Of a stretch of DNA of 32,563 nucleotides, positions 1-8,639 are shown one piece after another (within the stretch, counting starts at the first letter, position 1; every line of letters starts with the position of its first letter). The DNA is from Methylococcales bacterium OPU3_GD_OMZ (GTDB lineage Bacteria; Pseudomonadota; Gammaproteobacteria; Methylococcales; Methylomonadaceae): NCBI GenBank assembly GCA_001901525.1, contig MPSY01000009.1, positions 1 to 32,563 on the forward strand, in the 5' to 3' direction. The translations under genes and the position numbers were made by a program. Under the pieces are notes generated by a model. The model worked only from the letters and a program-made list of their open reading frames with translations. It searched no databases and had not been told where the DNA came from.

Positions 1-389
1 ACGCTGTCACTAAAGTTTCTATGGGCATCAGCTAATGCTTGTGCAGAACCAAATATTTCTCTAAGTTCATTCAGTTCATTTTGAGGGTTAGTTTGGGTGC
101 TTTTTTCTGCTTGATTGGACAGTGTGGTCAGGTTTAATTTGAATTGAATTAGTCTGATGTAGGCCAAATAGATTGCAGCACGTCTAGGGTCCCAAGAAAC
201 AAATCCGATCATGTTTTTGCCGCTCATATCAACAACACAACTCGTGATTTCTTCAGGGTCAAGTTTATAATCAATTAGGTCTTGATCGGTTTTCATCAAT
301 TTAAGGACGTGTTCTTGGTATTGGTTTTTTTCATCAGTACAGCCGGTGAGTAGTAGTGCGCAAAAAAACACGAGGGCGAATTGTTTCAT
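1..389 (-). CDS. Putative lipoprotein, 5' part only (runs off window)
   Basis: Reading the minus strand from an ATG at 389 gives an open frame of about 129 codons that reaches base 1 without a stop, so the C-terminus lies outside the window. The protein begins MKQFALVFFCALLLTGCTDE. This is a short basic N-terminus, a hydrophobic core and a lipobox (L-T-G-C) with the lipidated Cys at residue 17, so it is probably exported and anchored to a membrane by lipid. The mature part is hydrophilic and rich in Asp, Glu, Gln and Lys, with two further Cys-free helical-looking stretches. No known family is recognised and no function is proposed. It is separated from plsC, on the same strand, by about 110 bases holding an AT-rich dyad and its own possible -10 box, so it may have its own promoter. 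Confidence 0.75.
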   Translation of the reverse strand, partial: MKQFALVFFCALLLTGCTDEKNQYQEHVLKLMKTDQDLIDYKLDPEEITSCVVDMSGKNMIGFVSWDPRRAAIYLAYIRLIQFKLNLTTLSNQAEKSTQTNPQNELNELREIFGSAQALADAHRNFSDS

Positions 390-426
390 AAGAATTTTTT
401 CAAAAATAGTTAGCATAATCCTATAA

Positions 427-444
427 TTATACTTCAAAGTATAA
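427..444. promoter_or_regulatory. AT-rich perfect dyad with overlapping minus-strand -10 box
   Basis: TTATACTT (427-434) and AAGTATAA (437-444) form a perfect 8-bp inverted repeat with a 2-base centre. On the minus strand TATAAT (complement of 426-431) overlaps it, about 37 bases upstream of the lipoprotein ATG. No good -35 box is visible. It could be an operator over the lipoprotein promoter. A terminator for plsC is less likely because the stem has almost no GC and there is no T-run on the minus-strand 3' side. Confidence 0.35.
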
Positions 445-500
445 GCCTTTTTAGTGGTTAATTTTTATTGTTGCGCTGTAACGTGCTATTTTAAAATAAA

Positions 501-1262
501 TTATTCACGGTTTGTTAGATGAATATCTTTCATTGCAGATTCAACCCAAGCTTCGGCTTCATAATTGAGTTCAATGGCCTTTCTGCCTTCGCTCGGGATC
601 AGGGGGCCGATTCGAACGGTAATTGTGCCCGGGTATTTCAAGAAACTGTAGCGTGGCCAGAATTCGCCGGCGTTATGGGCAACGGGAATAACAGGATATT
701 GGCTTTTTTCGGCAAGTAAACAGCCGCCTAGATTGAATTTTGTTGGTACACCAGGTTTTGTTCGGGTACCTTCTGGAAAAATAAGAATCCATAAGCCTTC
801 ATTGAGTCTCATTTTTCCATCGCGTATTAACTTTTTTAATGCAGAAAGTTGGTTTTGACGGTTAAGCGCAATGGGTTTTAAAGTCGCAGCGGCCCACCCC
901 CAAATGGGTAGCCAAAGTAATTCTCGTTTTATAACAGTAACTTGAGGAGGAAAAATAGCATACAAGGCGATGGTTTCCCAGGCCGACTGGTGTTTGCATA
1001 AAATAATTGCGTTTTGGTTTTCAGAGATATTTTCCAAGCCCTCAATGGTGTAATCTAATTGACAGATTAATTTGGTTAGCCACAGCACAGCGGTGGCCCA
1101 GAAATGCGCCAGTTTATAGCGGATTCGAAAAGGGAAGGGCGCGAGCGTCAGCACGATAACCCCCATGGAAAGTGTTAAACACAGGACACAAATAAATAAT
1201 ATTGTTGACCGTATATAAAGCAGCGGTAGATTATCTTGAAATGATGAATTGGGCGCAGTCAT
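501..1262 (-). CDS. plsC: 1-acyl-sn-glycerol-3-phosphate acyltransferase family protein (PlsC-like)
   Basis: A 253-residue inner-membrane acyltransferase of the lysophosphatidic acid acyltransferase family. Such enzymes transfer a fatty acyl chain to a lyso-phospholipid in membrane lipid synthesis. A hydrophobic segment at about residues 18-43 is the membrane anchor. The catalytic motif reads H91-QSAW-E96, an HX4E form of the usual HX4D that is common in proteobacterial paralogues. The substrate-binding motif FPEGTR is at 162-167. The gene is last in the glyQ-glyS-gmhB-plsC run. Its ATG lies inside the 3' end of gmhB (32-base overlap) and has no obvious Shine-Dalgarno sequence, so translation is probably coupled to gmhB. 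The GmhB-PlsC pairing after glyS is common in gammaproteobacteria. Whether it is the main LPA acyltransferase or an accessory paralogue cannot be told here. Confidence 0.9.
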   Translation of the reverse strand: MTAPNSSFQDNLPLLYIRSTILFICVLCLTLSMGVIVLTLAPFPFRIRYKLAHFWATAVLWLTKLICQLDYTIEGLENISENQNAIILCKHQSAWETIALYAIFPPQVTVIKRELLWLPIWGWAAATLKPIALNRQNQLSALKKLIRDGKMRLNEGLWILIFPEGTRTKPGVPTKFNLGGCLLAEKSQYPVIPVAHNAGEFWPRYSFLKYPGTITVRIGPLIPSEGRKAIELNYEAEAWVESAMKDIHLTNRE

Positions 1263-1773
1263 AAAGGTTATTAAAAATGTTAATCGTAAGGGTAGGGTTG
1301 TTGGTTAGGGTTCTTAGGCCTTTGCCTGTTTTAACTAAAAGTGGGGTAGCACCAGCTGATTGAGCGGCCTGAATATCACTTAGTTTATCACCAATAAAAA
1401 AAGTTTCTTTTAATTGAAAATTATAATCTTCGCTGCATTGTATTAACAATCCAGGTTTGGGCTTTCGACAATCACAGTGATCTTCAGGTTTGTGAGGACA
1501 GTAATAAATGGCTTCTATTTTCCCGCCTTGCTGTTTGACTAAAGTATGCATTTTTTCGTGCATTTTCTGGAGTGTTGCGCTATCAAAATAGCCGTGTGCC
1601 AGTCCTGATTGATTGGTGATGACAATTACTTTGTAGCCGTACGAATTAAGTAAGGCAATGGCCTCAATACTTTGGTCTATAGGGCGCCATTGTGTAGCAG
1701 ATTTAATGTAATTGTCAGAGTCATGATTAATGACGCCATCACGGTCTAATAAAATAAATTTTTGGGCAGGCAC
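1231..1773 (-). CDS. gmhB: D-glycero-beta-D-manno-heptose 1,7-bisphosphate 7-phosphatase
   Basis: A 180-residue HAD-superfamily phosphatase. The family removes the C7 phosphate from heptose bisphosphate in the cytoplasm, giving the precursor of ADP-heptose for the LPS inner core. The HAD motif I nucleophile is in LLDRDGVIN (D10, acid/base D12). The zinc-site cluster is C92-P-H94 with C100-D-C102, followed by RKPKPG, which is typical of GmhB. The late HAD motif is GDKLSD (129-133). The start is GTG at 1773 and overlaps the glyS stop by one base (TAGTG), so it is translationally coupled to glyS. The length matches the family. The overlap with plsC at the 3' end suggests one transcript for the four genes. 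Confidence 0.93.
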   Translation of the reverse strand: MPAQKFILLDRDGVINHDSDNYIKSATQWRPIDQSIEAIALLNSYGYKVIVITNQSGLAHGYFDSATLQKMHEKMHTLVKQQGGKIEAIYYCPHKPEDHCDCRKPKPGLLIQCSEDYNFQLKETFFIGDKLSDIQAAQSAGATPLLVKTGKGLRTLTNNPTLTINIFNNLYDCAQFIISR

Positions 1774-3839
1774 TATTGTAATTTTGAAATATCAGCAATT
1801 TTAAGAAACAAGTTTTCTACTTTATATAATAAGGCGAGTCGGTTAGTACGTAAAGACCGGTCGTCACAGTTGACCATGATGTGTTCGAAAAATAAATCAA
1901 CATCTTCTTTGAGTTGGGCCAAGCGATTTAATGCTGCTGTATAATTACTGTCCTTAATTAAGGGTTGGATGTCTTTTTCTGCAGCCAGAGTCGCGGTTAG
2001 TAAATTTAGTTCTTGTTCTGCAACGAGGTTTTCAACGGTAGAATGAGGTAATGTTTCAGATTTTCGTAATATATTTTTGATGCGTTTGTTGGCTTCAGAT
2101 AAGCTGTTTGATTCGGGAAGTTCACGGAAGTCACGAACGGCTTGTAGTCTTAAAAAGAAATCTAATAAGTTTTCAGGGGCGACGGTCAGGACGGATTCAA
2201 ACTGGTCAAAAGTAAAGCCATGATCAAGGGTATAGCCTTTAAGTCGTTCATAGATGAAGGTGGTTATTTTTTGTTCTGTGAGTTCACGGTTAAAGTTATG
2301 GGTAAATTGGCTAAGACTGAAGCGAATCAATTCAGTGATATTAATGTTAAGACGTTTCTCAATAATAATGCGGATAATTCCCAGTGCCGCACGTCTTAAG
2401 GCATACGGGTCTTTATCGCCGGTAGGAATGAGACCGGCACTAAAAATCCCAACAAGGGTATCTGTTTTATCTGCGATAGCGAGTATTTGACCGGTTTGGC
2501 TTTCAGGCGTTGGGCTACCGGATTGTTTGGGGTAGTATTGTTCTTCGAGAGCTTGAGCGACTTCATTAGGTTCGTGATCAGCTAAGGCGTAATAACGTCC
2601 CATGACGCCTTGAAGGCTAGGGAACTCCCCTACCATTTCGGTAATCAGGTCTGTTTTAGCCAATAGCGCAGCGCGGCAGTTGTGTTCCGGCGCGATTTCA
2701 AGTGCTGTTGATAAGTACGCTGTTAAGGCTTCTAATCGCTGAGTTTTGTCCAGCAATGTACCGAGTGTTTTTTGAAAAATGATATTAGCTAGATCCGGTG
2801 TGCGTTCTGATAATTTTGAATGACGATCTTGTTTCCAGAAAAATTCAGCATCACCTAGGCGCGGGAGAATGACTCTTTCGTTACCTTCTTTAATAGCTTG
2901 AGGGTTGGTGCTTTCAATATTACTGAAAGTGATAAAGTTAGGTAATAATTTCTTGTTTTTATCGGTGACGGCAAAGTATTTTTGATTAACTTGCATCGTG
3001 GTAATCAGAACTTCTGCCGGCAGTTTTAAGAAGCGTGGATCAAAGTTTCCAGTGATCGGGACAGGCCACTCATTGAGAGCTGTGATTTCTTCGAGTAGGG
3101 CATCGTTGATGACCGCTGTGCCGCCAACGTTGTCTGCAGCTTGAAGGGTTGCGGTATGGATGACTTGCTTACGTTGTTCAAAATCGGCAATAACGTAACC
3201 GTCCTCAAGTAGTTTTCGCTGATACTCTGAAGGGTGATTCAAAAGAATAGCCTCTGGCGCATGAAAGCGGTGGCCAAAGGTTTGTTGACCGGTTTTAATG
3301 CCTAAAACCTCACAGCTCAAGGATTCTGTGCCAAAGAGTAATACAGCCCAATGGACTGGGCGGACAAACTCAGTGGTTAAATCCCCCCAACGCATTCGTT
3401 TGGCAATAGGTAGTTTTTTAAGGCTGTGATTGATGATTTTTGGAATTAAAGCCGTGGCGGGTTGACCTTTGGATTCTTGATTAAAAGATAACCATTCACC
3501 CTTATCGGTTTTTAACCGGGATAATTGTTCGACTGTGGTTCCACAACTGGTAGCGAAGCCAAGGGCTGCCCGGCTGGGGTTGCCTTCAGAATCGAAAGCG
3601 GCTTTAATGGCAGGCCCGCGTTTTTCAATGGTTTTATCAGGTTGTTGAACAATAATATCTTCAATTAAAACGGCTAATCGGCGAGGGGTAGCAAAAGTGC
3701 GGGTTTGACCAAAAGTTAACTCAGCTTCTGATAACGCTTGCGTAATATTAGCTAATAAGGCATTGCTTAAAGTTAATAAGGTTTTTGGGGGCAACTCTTC
3801 TGTGCCGAGTTCAAAAAGTAGGGGTCTGTTATCAGTCAT
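1773..3839 (-). CDS. glyS: Glycyl-tRNA synthetase beta subunit
   Basis: A 688-residue protein, the normal length for the bacterial beta subunit. With GlyQ it forms the alpha2beta2 enzyme that charges tRNA-Gly. The beta subunit carries tRNA recognition and the C-terminal anticodon-binding region. The N-terminal [13 protein letters not shown] and the internal TPRRLAVLI are recognisable family landmarks, and the HD-domain-like and DALR-type C-terminal regions are in place. The ATG overlaps the 3' end of glyQ by 8 bases, which fits equimolar, coupled synthesis. The gene ends in the TAGTG overlap with gmhB. No frameshift or truncation is seen. Confidence 0.97.
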   Translation of the reverse strand: MTDNRPLLFELGTEELPPKTLLTLSNALLANITQALSEAELTFGQTRTFATPRRLAVLIEDIIVQQPDKTIEKRGPAIKAAFDSEGNPSRAALGFATSCGTTVEQLSRLKTDKGEWLSFNQESKGQPATALIPKIINHSLKKLPIAKRMRWGDLTTEFVRPVHWAVLLFGTESLSCEVLGIKTGQQTFGHRFHAPEAILLNHPSEYQRKLLEDGYVIADFEQRKQVIHTATLQAADNVGGTAVINDALLEEITALNEWPVPITGNFDPRFLKLPAEVLITTMQVNQKYFAVTDKNKKLLPNFITFSNIESTNPQAIKEGNERVILPRLGDAEFFWKQDRHSKLSERTPDLANIIFQKTLGTLLDKTQRLEALTAYLSTALEIAPEHNCRAALLAKTDLITEMVGEFPSLQGVMGRYYALADHEPNEVAQALEEQYYPKQSGSPTPESQTGQILAIADKTDTLVGIFSAGLIPTGDKDPYALRRAALGIIRIIIEKRLNINITELIRFSLSQFTHNFNRELTEQKITTFIYERLKGYTLDHGFTFDQFESVLTVAPENLLDFFLRLQAVRDFRELPESNSLSEANKRIKNILRKSETLPHSTVENLVAEQELNLLTATLAAEKDIQPLIKDSNYTAALNRLAQLKEDVDLFFEHIMVNCDDRSLRTNRLALLYKVENLFLKIADISKLQ

Positions 3840-4755
3840 TTTGTGTCTTCTTGTTGTTAAGCATTGGGAATCCTAATGCTTCTCTCCCTTGGTAATAGTT
3901 TTCGGCAACAGCCTTTGACATTTCTCTGACCCGTAGAATGTAACGTTGTCGTTCGGTCACAGAGATTGCATGACGTGCATCTAAGAGGTTAAAAACATGG
4001 GATGCTTTTAGGATCATCTCGTAAGCCGGTAGGGAGAGTTTTTGGTCAATGAGTTTTATGCATTCCTGTTCATAGTTATCAAAATAGGAAAAGAGAAAAT
4101 CAGTGTTGGCATGGGTGAAGTTAAAATGTGACATTTCAACTTCGTTTTGGTGAAAAACGTCACCGTAGCTGACACGGCCTTGGCTGTTAGTATTCCAGGT
4201 TAGGTCATAAACGCTCTGTACATTTTGAAGGTACATCGCAATACGTTCAAGGCCATAGGTGATTTCACCGGTTACAGGCCGGCAATCTAGGCTGCCGACT
4301 TGCTGGAAATAGGTGAATTGGGTGACTTCCATGCCATTGAGCCAGACTTCCCAGCCTAAACCCCACGCACCCAAAGTGGGGGATTCCCAATTGTCTTCTA
4401 CAAAACGAATATCGTGTTCAAGTAAGTCGAGACCTAAGTAACGCAAGGAGTCTAAATAGAGTTCTTGAATATTATCGGGAGAGGGTTTTAAGACCACCTG
4501 AAATTGATAATAATGTTGTAATCGGTTTGGGTTTTCTCCAAAGCGTCCGTCAGTTGGGCGACGCGAGGGCTGGACATAGGCTGAACGCCAGGGTTCAGGG
4601 CCGATGGCGCGAAGAAAGGTTCCGGGGTGAAAGGTACCGGCACCCACTTCCATGTCGAGAGGTTGTAAAATGGTACAGCCTTGTTGAGACCAAAAGGATT
4701 GTAGAGCAAGAATCAGATCTTGAAATGTTGTGGGTTTATTATTGTTACTTAACAC
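3832..4755 (-). CDS. glyQ: Glycyl-tRNA synthetase alpha subunit
   Basis: A 307-residue class II aminoacyl-tRNA synthetase subunit holding the active site for glycine and ATP. Strongly conserved blocks seen are the [16 protein letters not shown] region, [42 protein letters not shown] and [13 protein letters not shown]. The length is close to E. coli GlyQ. The start is GTG at 4755. No later in-frame Met precedes the conserved block except the internal DMEVGAG one, so GTG is preferred although there is no clear Shine-Dalgarno sequence. It is first gene of the glyQ-glyS-gmhB-plsC operon and is transcribed divergently from the PP-loop gene across a 215-base gap. Confidence 0.97.
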   Translation of the reverse strand: MLSNNNKPTTFQDLILALQSFWSQQGCTILQPLDMEVGAGTFHPGTFLRAIGPEPWRSAYVQPSRRPTDGRFGENPNRLQHYYQFQVVLKPSPDNIQELYLDSLRYLGLDLLEHDIRFVEDNWESPTLGAWGLGWEVWLNGMEVTQFTYFQQVGSLDCRPVTGEITYGLERIAMYLQNVQSVYDLTWNTNSQGRVSYGDVFHQNEVEMSHFNFTHANTDFLFSYFDNYEQECIKLIDQKLSLPAYEMILKASHVFNLLDARHAISVTERQRYILRVREMSKAVAENYYQGREALGFPMLNNKKTQND

Positions 4756-4781
4756 GGCTTTTTTAGGCGATAAAAACTTTC

Positions 4782-4787
4782 ATTATA
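4782..4787 (-). promoter_or_regulatory. Candidate -10 box for glyQ
   Basis: The minus strand reads TATAAT here, giving a transcription start near 4775 and a leader of about 20 bases before the GTG at 4755. The -35 region is poor. The position just upstream of the first operon gene is the main support. Confidence 0.4.
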
Positions 4788-4940
4788 ACTTAAATTTTGA
4801 CTAAGCGTTGTTTGTTGAGGTGCTCAGAAGTCCCATTAAGAAGTTTGTTTAAAATTAAGTACTTATTTTGCAAGTAAAAAGGAGCTTAATAGCGCAATGA
4901 TGATCGGGCTGTCTGTTAGCTTTATAGGGAATAGATAACG

Positions 4941-4946
4941 TATAAT
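4941..4946 (+). promoter_or_regulatory. Candidate -10 box for the PP-loop/TusA operon
   Basis: A perfect TATAAT 25 bases upstream of the ATG at 4971, in the gap between divergent genes. The matching -35 (around TTAGCT near 4916-4921) is weak. The leader would be about 18 bases. Confidence 0.4.
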
Positions 4947-4970
4947 GCACTTTTTTTAAAGAATAAAAGA

Positions 4971-6014
4971 ATGATGACAAAACAGAGGAAAGCTGTGTCG
5001 CTTATATCTGGTGGCCTTGATTCAATGTTGGCGACAAAAGCTGTAATGGAGCAGGGAGTTCATGTTGAGGGGATAAACTTTTTTACTGGTTTTTGTGTCG
5101 AGGGTCATACCCATGCTATCCGGAAAAAAGATAAAGCCAAGCCAAAGCGTAATAATTCATTATGGGTTGCCGAACAGCTAGGGATAAAACTGCACATTGT
5201 TGATGTTATTGAGGAATACAAAAATGTTTTAATCAATCCACAGCATGGTTATGGCGCAAATTTAAACCCTTGTTTGGACTGTAAGGTTTTTATGGTGCAA
5301 AAGGCTCAGCAGTGGATACAAGAGAATAATTTTGATTTTATCATTACCGGTGAAGTGATGGGGCAACGACCGATGTCTCAACGAAAAGACACCATGCCGG
5401 TTATTGCCAGAGAATCAGGAGCAAACGAGCGGTTGTTAAGACCATTGTGTGCGAAAAATTTACCTGAAACGTTGCCTGAGAAAGAAGGCTGGGTTAATCG
5501 AGAAGAGTTATATGACTTTAGCGGTCGTACGCGAAAGCCTCAAATAACCCTGGCAGAAAAATATGGCTTTACGGATTACGCGCAGCCTGCAGGTGGGTGT
5601 TGCTTTTTAACAGATAAAAGCTATTCCAATAAATTGGTTGATTTATGGACGGCAAGAGGGAAGAAAGAGTATGAGCTAGATGATGTCATGCTGTTGAAGG
5701 TCGGTCGTCATATACGACCACAGCCTCATTTTAAAATGATTGTTGCTCGAGAAGAGGGTGAAAATAATTTTTTACAGGGCTATAAAAATATTTTTCGAAC
5801 GATGACCACGGTAAGTCACCCGGGTCCATTAGTATTAATTGATGGTGTTCTTTCGGAGGAAGATGCTTTGTTGGCAGCGCAGATAACGGCGCGTTACAGT
5901 CAAGGGCGAGAGGCTGAACAAGTTGAAGTTAAAATGACGCAACAGGGTGAGGAAAAACAATTTTGGGTTAAACCGTTATTGAGTACAAAAATACCTAAAG
6001 AATGGCATGTATGA
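4971..6014 (+). CDS. PP-loop ATPase, MnmA/ThiI-like sulfurtransferase family protein
   Basis: A 347-residue protein beginning with an adenine-nucleotide alpha-hydrolase fold. The PP-loop SGGLDS is at 13-18, near the N-terminus as in MnmA and ThiI. Two Cys sites may handle sulfur: C101-LD-C104 in NPCLDCK, and a C210-C211 pair in PAGGCCFLT. TGEVMGQRPMSQ (127-138) takes the place of the TGHY block of MnmA. The C-terminal part (about 235-345, with LLKVGRHIRP) is not MnmA-like and loosely recalls the NFACT-R/DUF814 RNA-binding type; this is uncertain. The protein is not MnmA itself, whose sequence and length differ. It ends in an ATGA overlap with a TusA-like carrier gene, which supports ATP-dependent sulfur transfer, perhaps to an RNA base. 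The substrate is unknown. Two ATGs in tandem leave the exact start open by one residue. Confidence 0.75.
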   Translation: MMTKQRKAVSLISGGLDSMLATKAVMEQGVHVEGINFFTGFCVEGHTHAIRKKDKAKPKRNNSLWVAEQLGIKLHIVDVIEEYKNVLINPQHGYGANLNPCLDCKVFMVQKAQQWIQENNFDFIITGEVMGQRPMSQRKDTMPVIARESGANERLLRPLCAKNLPETLPEKEGWVNREELYDFSGRTRKPQITLAEKYGFTDYAQPAGGCCFLTDKSYSNKLVDLWTARGKKEYELDDVMLLKVGRHIRPQPHFKMIVAREEGENNFLQGYKNIFRTMTTVSHPGPLVLIDGVLSEEDALLAAQITARYSQGREAEQVEVKMTQQGEEKQFWVKPLLSTKIPKEWHV

Positions 6015-6238
6015 ATAAGCAATTTTTAGATGCCCGACGCCTGCTTTGCCCGATGCCGGTTATACGGGTTCAGGATAAAATAAAAACGATGATTCCGGGG
6101 GGGCAATTAGAGGTGGTCTGTACTGATCCGGGTGTGATGCAAGATATTCCCGCTTGGTGCCGTATTAATGGGCATCAGATTTTATCAGCGAGTAGTGACG
6201 TAGGTGAATTTACGATTAATATTATCGTGGGTGACTAG
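6011..6238 (+). CDS. TusA family sulfur-carrier protein
   Basis: A small (75-residue) cytoplasmic protein with the TusA signature CPMPVIR. The persulfide-carrying Cys is residue 13 when counted from the ATG at 6011. TusA proteins accept sulfur from a desulfurase or rhodanese and pass it on in tRNA thiolation, molybdenum-cofactor or sulfur-oxidation pathways. The ATG at 6011 sits in an ATGA overlap with the stop of the preceding PP-loop gene. An alternative ATG at 6002 would add three residues. The tight coupling suggests this carrier is the dedicated partner of that sulfurtransferase and not the housekeeping TusA that works with MnmA; this is inference. A later Cys pair (in VVCTD and AWCRIN) is also present. 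Confidence 0.85.
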   Translation: MNKQFLDARRLLCPMPVIRVQDKIKTMIPGGQLEVVCTDPGVMQDIPAWCRINGHQILSASSDVGEFTINIIVGD

Positions 6239-6246
6239 TTCCAGTT

Positions 6247-7383
6247 ATGGAAGAAAGTGAAGCTGTTCGTTTGAAGTCTCGCGCCACGTTGGTTGCCGCG
6301 CTAGTTAATATTTTTTTAGCTGTCGTGAAAGTGTCTGCAGGTGTACTGGGGCAATCGTCTGCATTGATTGCAGATGGTATTCATTCTCTCGCTGATTTAC
6401 TGAGTGATGCCGTTGTCTTAGTCGCTATTAAGTTAGGAAGTAAACGACCTGATCAAGATCACCCTTATGGGCATGCCCGGTTTGAAACCTTAGCAACGGT
6501 AGTGCTAGGTTGTGGGTTAATCGTTGTTGCTGCAGGGATATCTTGGGATGCTGTGAGTCGTATTTTAGGCGATGGTCCCTTGCTCATTCCCGACCAACTA
6601 GCATTGTGTGTCGCGGGAATATCAATTGTTTGTAATGAATGGTTGTTTCATTTTACGCAAAAGGTTGCAAAAAAAACCCGTTCTAAATTACTATTGGCAA
6701 ATGCCTGGCATCATCGTAGTGATGCTATTTCATCTATTATAGTCTTGGTCGGTATAGCAGCCATGCTTTTAGGTTATGGTTATGCCGATGCTATTGCCGC
6801 GGTATTGGTTAGCTTAATGATTGCTAAGATTGGCGTGTCACTGATGGTGGATAGCTTAAAAGAATTAGTGGATACTGCTATTTCAGATGATGAAATTGAA
6901 GCTTTGCGCCAAGCAATTTCAGTGATTGATGGGGTGATCAATATTCATTTATTACGGACTCGCCACATGGGTGAAGATATTTATGTTGATCTCCATATTC
7001 AGGTTGATTCGTATATCAGCGTTTCTGAGGGACATATGATTGCGGATACGGTACGTAATCAATTGTTGGAGCAATTTAGGAATATCGCCGATGTCTTAGT
7101 GCATACTGACCCTGAAGATGATGAGGTAAAGGAATCGATTGATTATTGGCCACCGTCAAGAAAAGAATTAATCAATGGTGTCCGAGATTGTTTGGGCGAT
7201 TACTATAGTTTAGTGGATGAAATTAAAATTCATTATCTTAATGGTTTTGTGGAACTGGACGTGATTTTTATGTTATCACCCCTTGAGCACGATTTGGTGG
7301 TTGATAATTGTAAAAAACAGTGTGAAAAGATAACGCAGGAAATAGCGTCGGTTCGAGACACCCGGACTCTTTTTTATCGATAA
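6247..7383 (+). CDS. Cation diffusion facilitator family transporter
   Basis: A 378-residue inner-membrane transporter. The family exports divalent metals (Zn, Fe, Cd, Mn) in exchange for protons. The N-terminal half holds about six membrane helices, and the metal-site HxxxD motifs lie in helix 2 (H46, D50 in ADGIHSLAD) and helix 5 (H155, D159 in WHHRSDA). DHPYGHARFE (71-80) is the conserved cytosolic loop. The cytosolic C-terminus is longer than in E. coli FieF (about 300 residues). A usual dimer domain at about 212-288 is followed by about 85 more residues that look like a second, diverged dimer domain. It starts 8 bases after the TusA-like gene, so the three genes are probably co-transcribed. 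The metal cannot be told from sequence. Confidence 0.88.
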   Translation: MEESEAVRLKSRATLVAALVNIFLAVVKVSAGVLGQSSALIADGIHSLADLLSDAVVLVAIKLGSKRPDQDHPYGHARFETLATVVLGCGLIVVAAGISWDAVSRILGDGPLLIPDQLALCVAGISIVCNEWLFHFTQKVAKKTRSKLLLANAWHHRSDAISSIIVLVGIAAMLLGYGYADAIAAVLVSLMIAKIGVSLMVDSLKELVDTAISDDEIEALRQAISVIDGVINIHLLRTRHMGEDIYVDLHIQVDSYISVSEGHMIADTVRNQLLEQFRNIADVLVHTDPEDDEVKESIDYWPPSRKELINGVRDCLGDYYSLVDEIKIHYLNGFVELDVIFMLSPLEHDLVVDNCKKQCEKITQEIASVRDTRTLFYR

Positions 7384-7422
7384 AAAGATAATAAAGGTAA
7401 TTAAAATAATAGGATGTAAATC

Positions 7423-8637
7423 ATGTCAGTAGGAGCGCCAAAGTTTCCAATAATGCATCCTGTAGGTGGTGTGTTATTAGGTACCCATTGTGCACAAATT
7501 AAACAGAATGCGCGTGATGATTTGTTGGTTATTGCGATGGATTCTGGTTCCACATGTAGTGCGGTTTTTACGCAGAATTTATTTTGTGCAGCACCCGTTG
7601 TATTAGCAAAGAAGAATATGTCGGAAGACCCGCGTTGGTTGGTTATTAATTCCGGTAATGCGAATGCGGGTACAGGAGCTAAAGGTTATCAGGATGCACA
7701 ATCCGTTTGTTTGGCATTGTCTCAGATACTCGGGGGACATGCTGGCCAGGTTTTACCTTTTTCTACTGGGGTTATTGGGGAATTGTTACCGGTTGAAAAG
7801 ATAACGGAGGCCTTACCCGAAGCAGTTAATAGTCTGATCGAGGAAAACTGGGCTAAGGCTGCTGAAGCGATTATGACAACAGATACGTTTCCTAAGGGCG
7901 TATCGAAAGTGGTTGAAATTGCCGGAGATAAAATTACAGTGACCGGGATTTCGAAAGGGGCAGGAATGATACAGCCTAATATGGCGACCATGTTATCCTT
8001 TGTTGCTACCGATGCTAAGATTGAAAATGAATTGTTGCAACAGTGTTTACAGCAAGCTGTTGAACAGTCTTTTAATCGTATTACCGTCGATGGTGATACC
8101 TCAACGAATGACGCCTGCGTATTAATGGCAAGTGGTTTTTCAGGTGTGCCTGAGTTGTTAGCAGGAAGTGAACCTTACCAGCAGTTTTGTGAGGTCATTA
8201 ATGATGTTTTTGTAGAATTGGCTGAAGCAATTGTGAGGGACGGTGAAGGGGCAACAAAGTTAATATCAATCGTTGTTAGTCAGGCCATTAATGATCAAGA
8301 AGCGGTTCAGGTCGGTAAAACAATTGCGCATTCACCTTTAGTTAAAACAGCCTTTTTTGCCAGTGATCCTAATTGGGGACGAATATTGGCGGCGGTCGGT
8401 CGGGCAGGTATTGCAAACCTTGAAGTAGATAAGGTCTCCATTTTTCTGGGTGATGTTTGTATCGTCAGCTCGGGTGCTAAAGATAGTCAATATACCGAAG
8501 CGGCCGGTCAAAAGGTTATGGCCGCTGAAGAGATAACGATTACCGTTTGTTTAGGACGGGGTGATGCAGCTCAGACTATTAAAACGTGTGATCTATCTTA
8601 TGATTATGTTCGTATCAATGCGGAATATCGGACTTAA
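7423..8637 (+). CDS. argJ: Bifunctional glutamate N-acetyltransferase / ornithine acetyltransferase
   Basis: A 404-residue enzyme of arginine synthesis. It recycles the acetyl group from N-acetylornithine to glutamate and in bifunctional forms also uses acetyl-CoA. The autoprocessing site is in KGAGMIQPNMATML, with T189 expected as the N-terminal nucleophile of the beta chain after cleavage. The STGVIGE block near 114-120 and DPNWGRILAAVGRA near the C-terminus are family landmarks. The start is supported by AGGATG about 7 bases upstream of the ATG. The length is normal. It lies 39 bases after the transporter and 2 bases before the Nudix fusion; argJ followed by a Nudix/ThiE protein is a familiar gammaproteobacterial pairing. 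Confidence 0.96.
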   Translation: MSVGAPKFPIMHPVGGVLLGTHCAQIKQNARDDLLVIAMDSGSTCSAVFTQNLFCAAPVVLAKKNMSEDPRWLVINSGNANAGTGAKGYQDAQSVCLALSQILGGHAGQVLPFSTGVIGELLPVEKITEALPEAVNSLIEENWAKAAEAIMTTDTFPKGVSKVVEIAGDKITVTGISKGAGMIQPNMATMLSFVATDAKIENELLQQCLQQAVEQSFNRITVDGDTSTNDACVLMASGFSGVPELLAGSEPYQQFCEVINDVFVELAEAIVRDGEGATKLISIVVSQAINDQEAVQVGKTIAHSPLVKTAFFASDPNWGRILAAVGRAGIANLEVDKVSIFLGDVCIVSSGAKDSQYTEAAGQKVMAAEEITITVCLGRGDAAQTIKTCDLSYDYVRINAEYRT

Positions 8638-8639
8638 AT

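Noticed and set aside
519..719. 66-codon plus-strand frame
   Set aside because: It lies wholly antisense to plsC, whose motifs are intact; it has no family features.
2254..2490. 78-codon plus-strand frame inside glyS
   Set aside because: Antisense shadow of a conserved gene.
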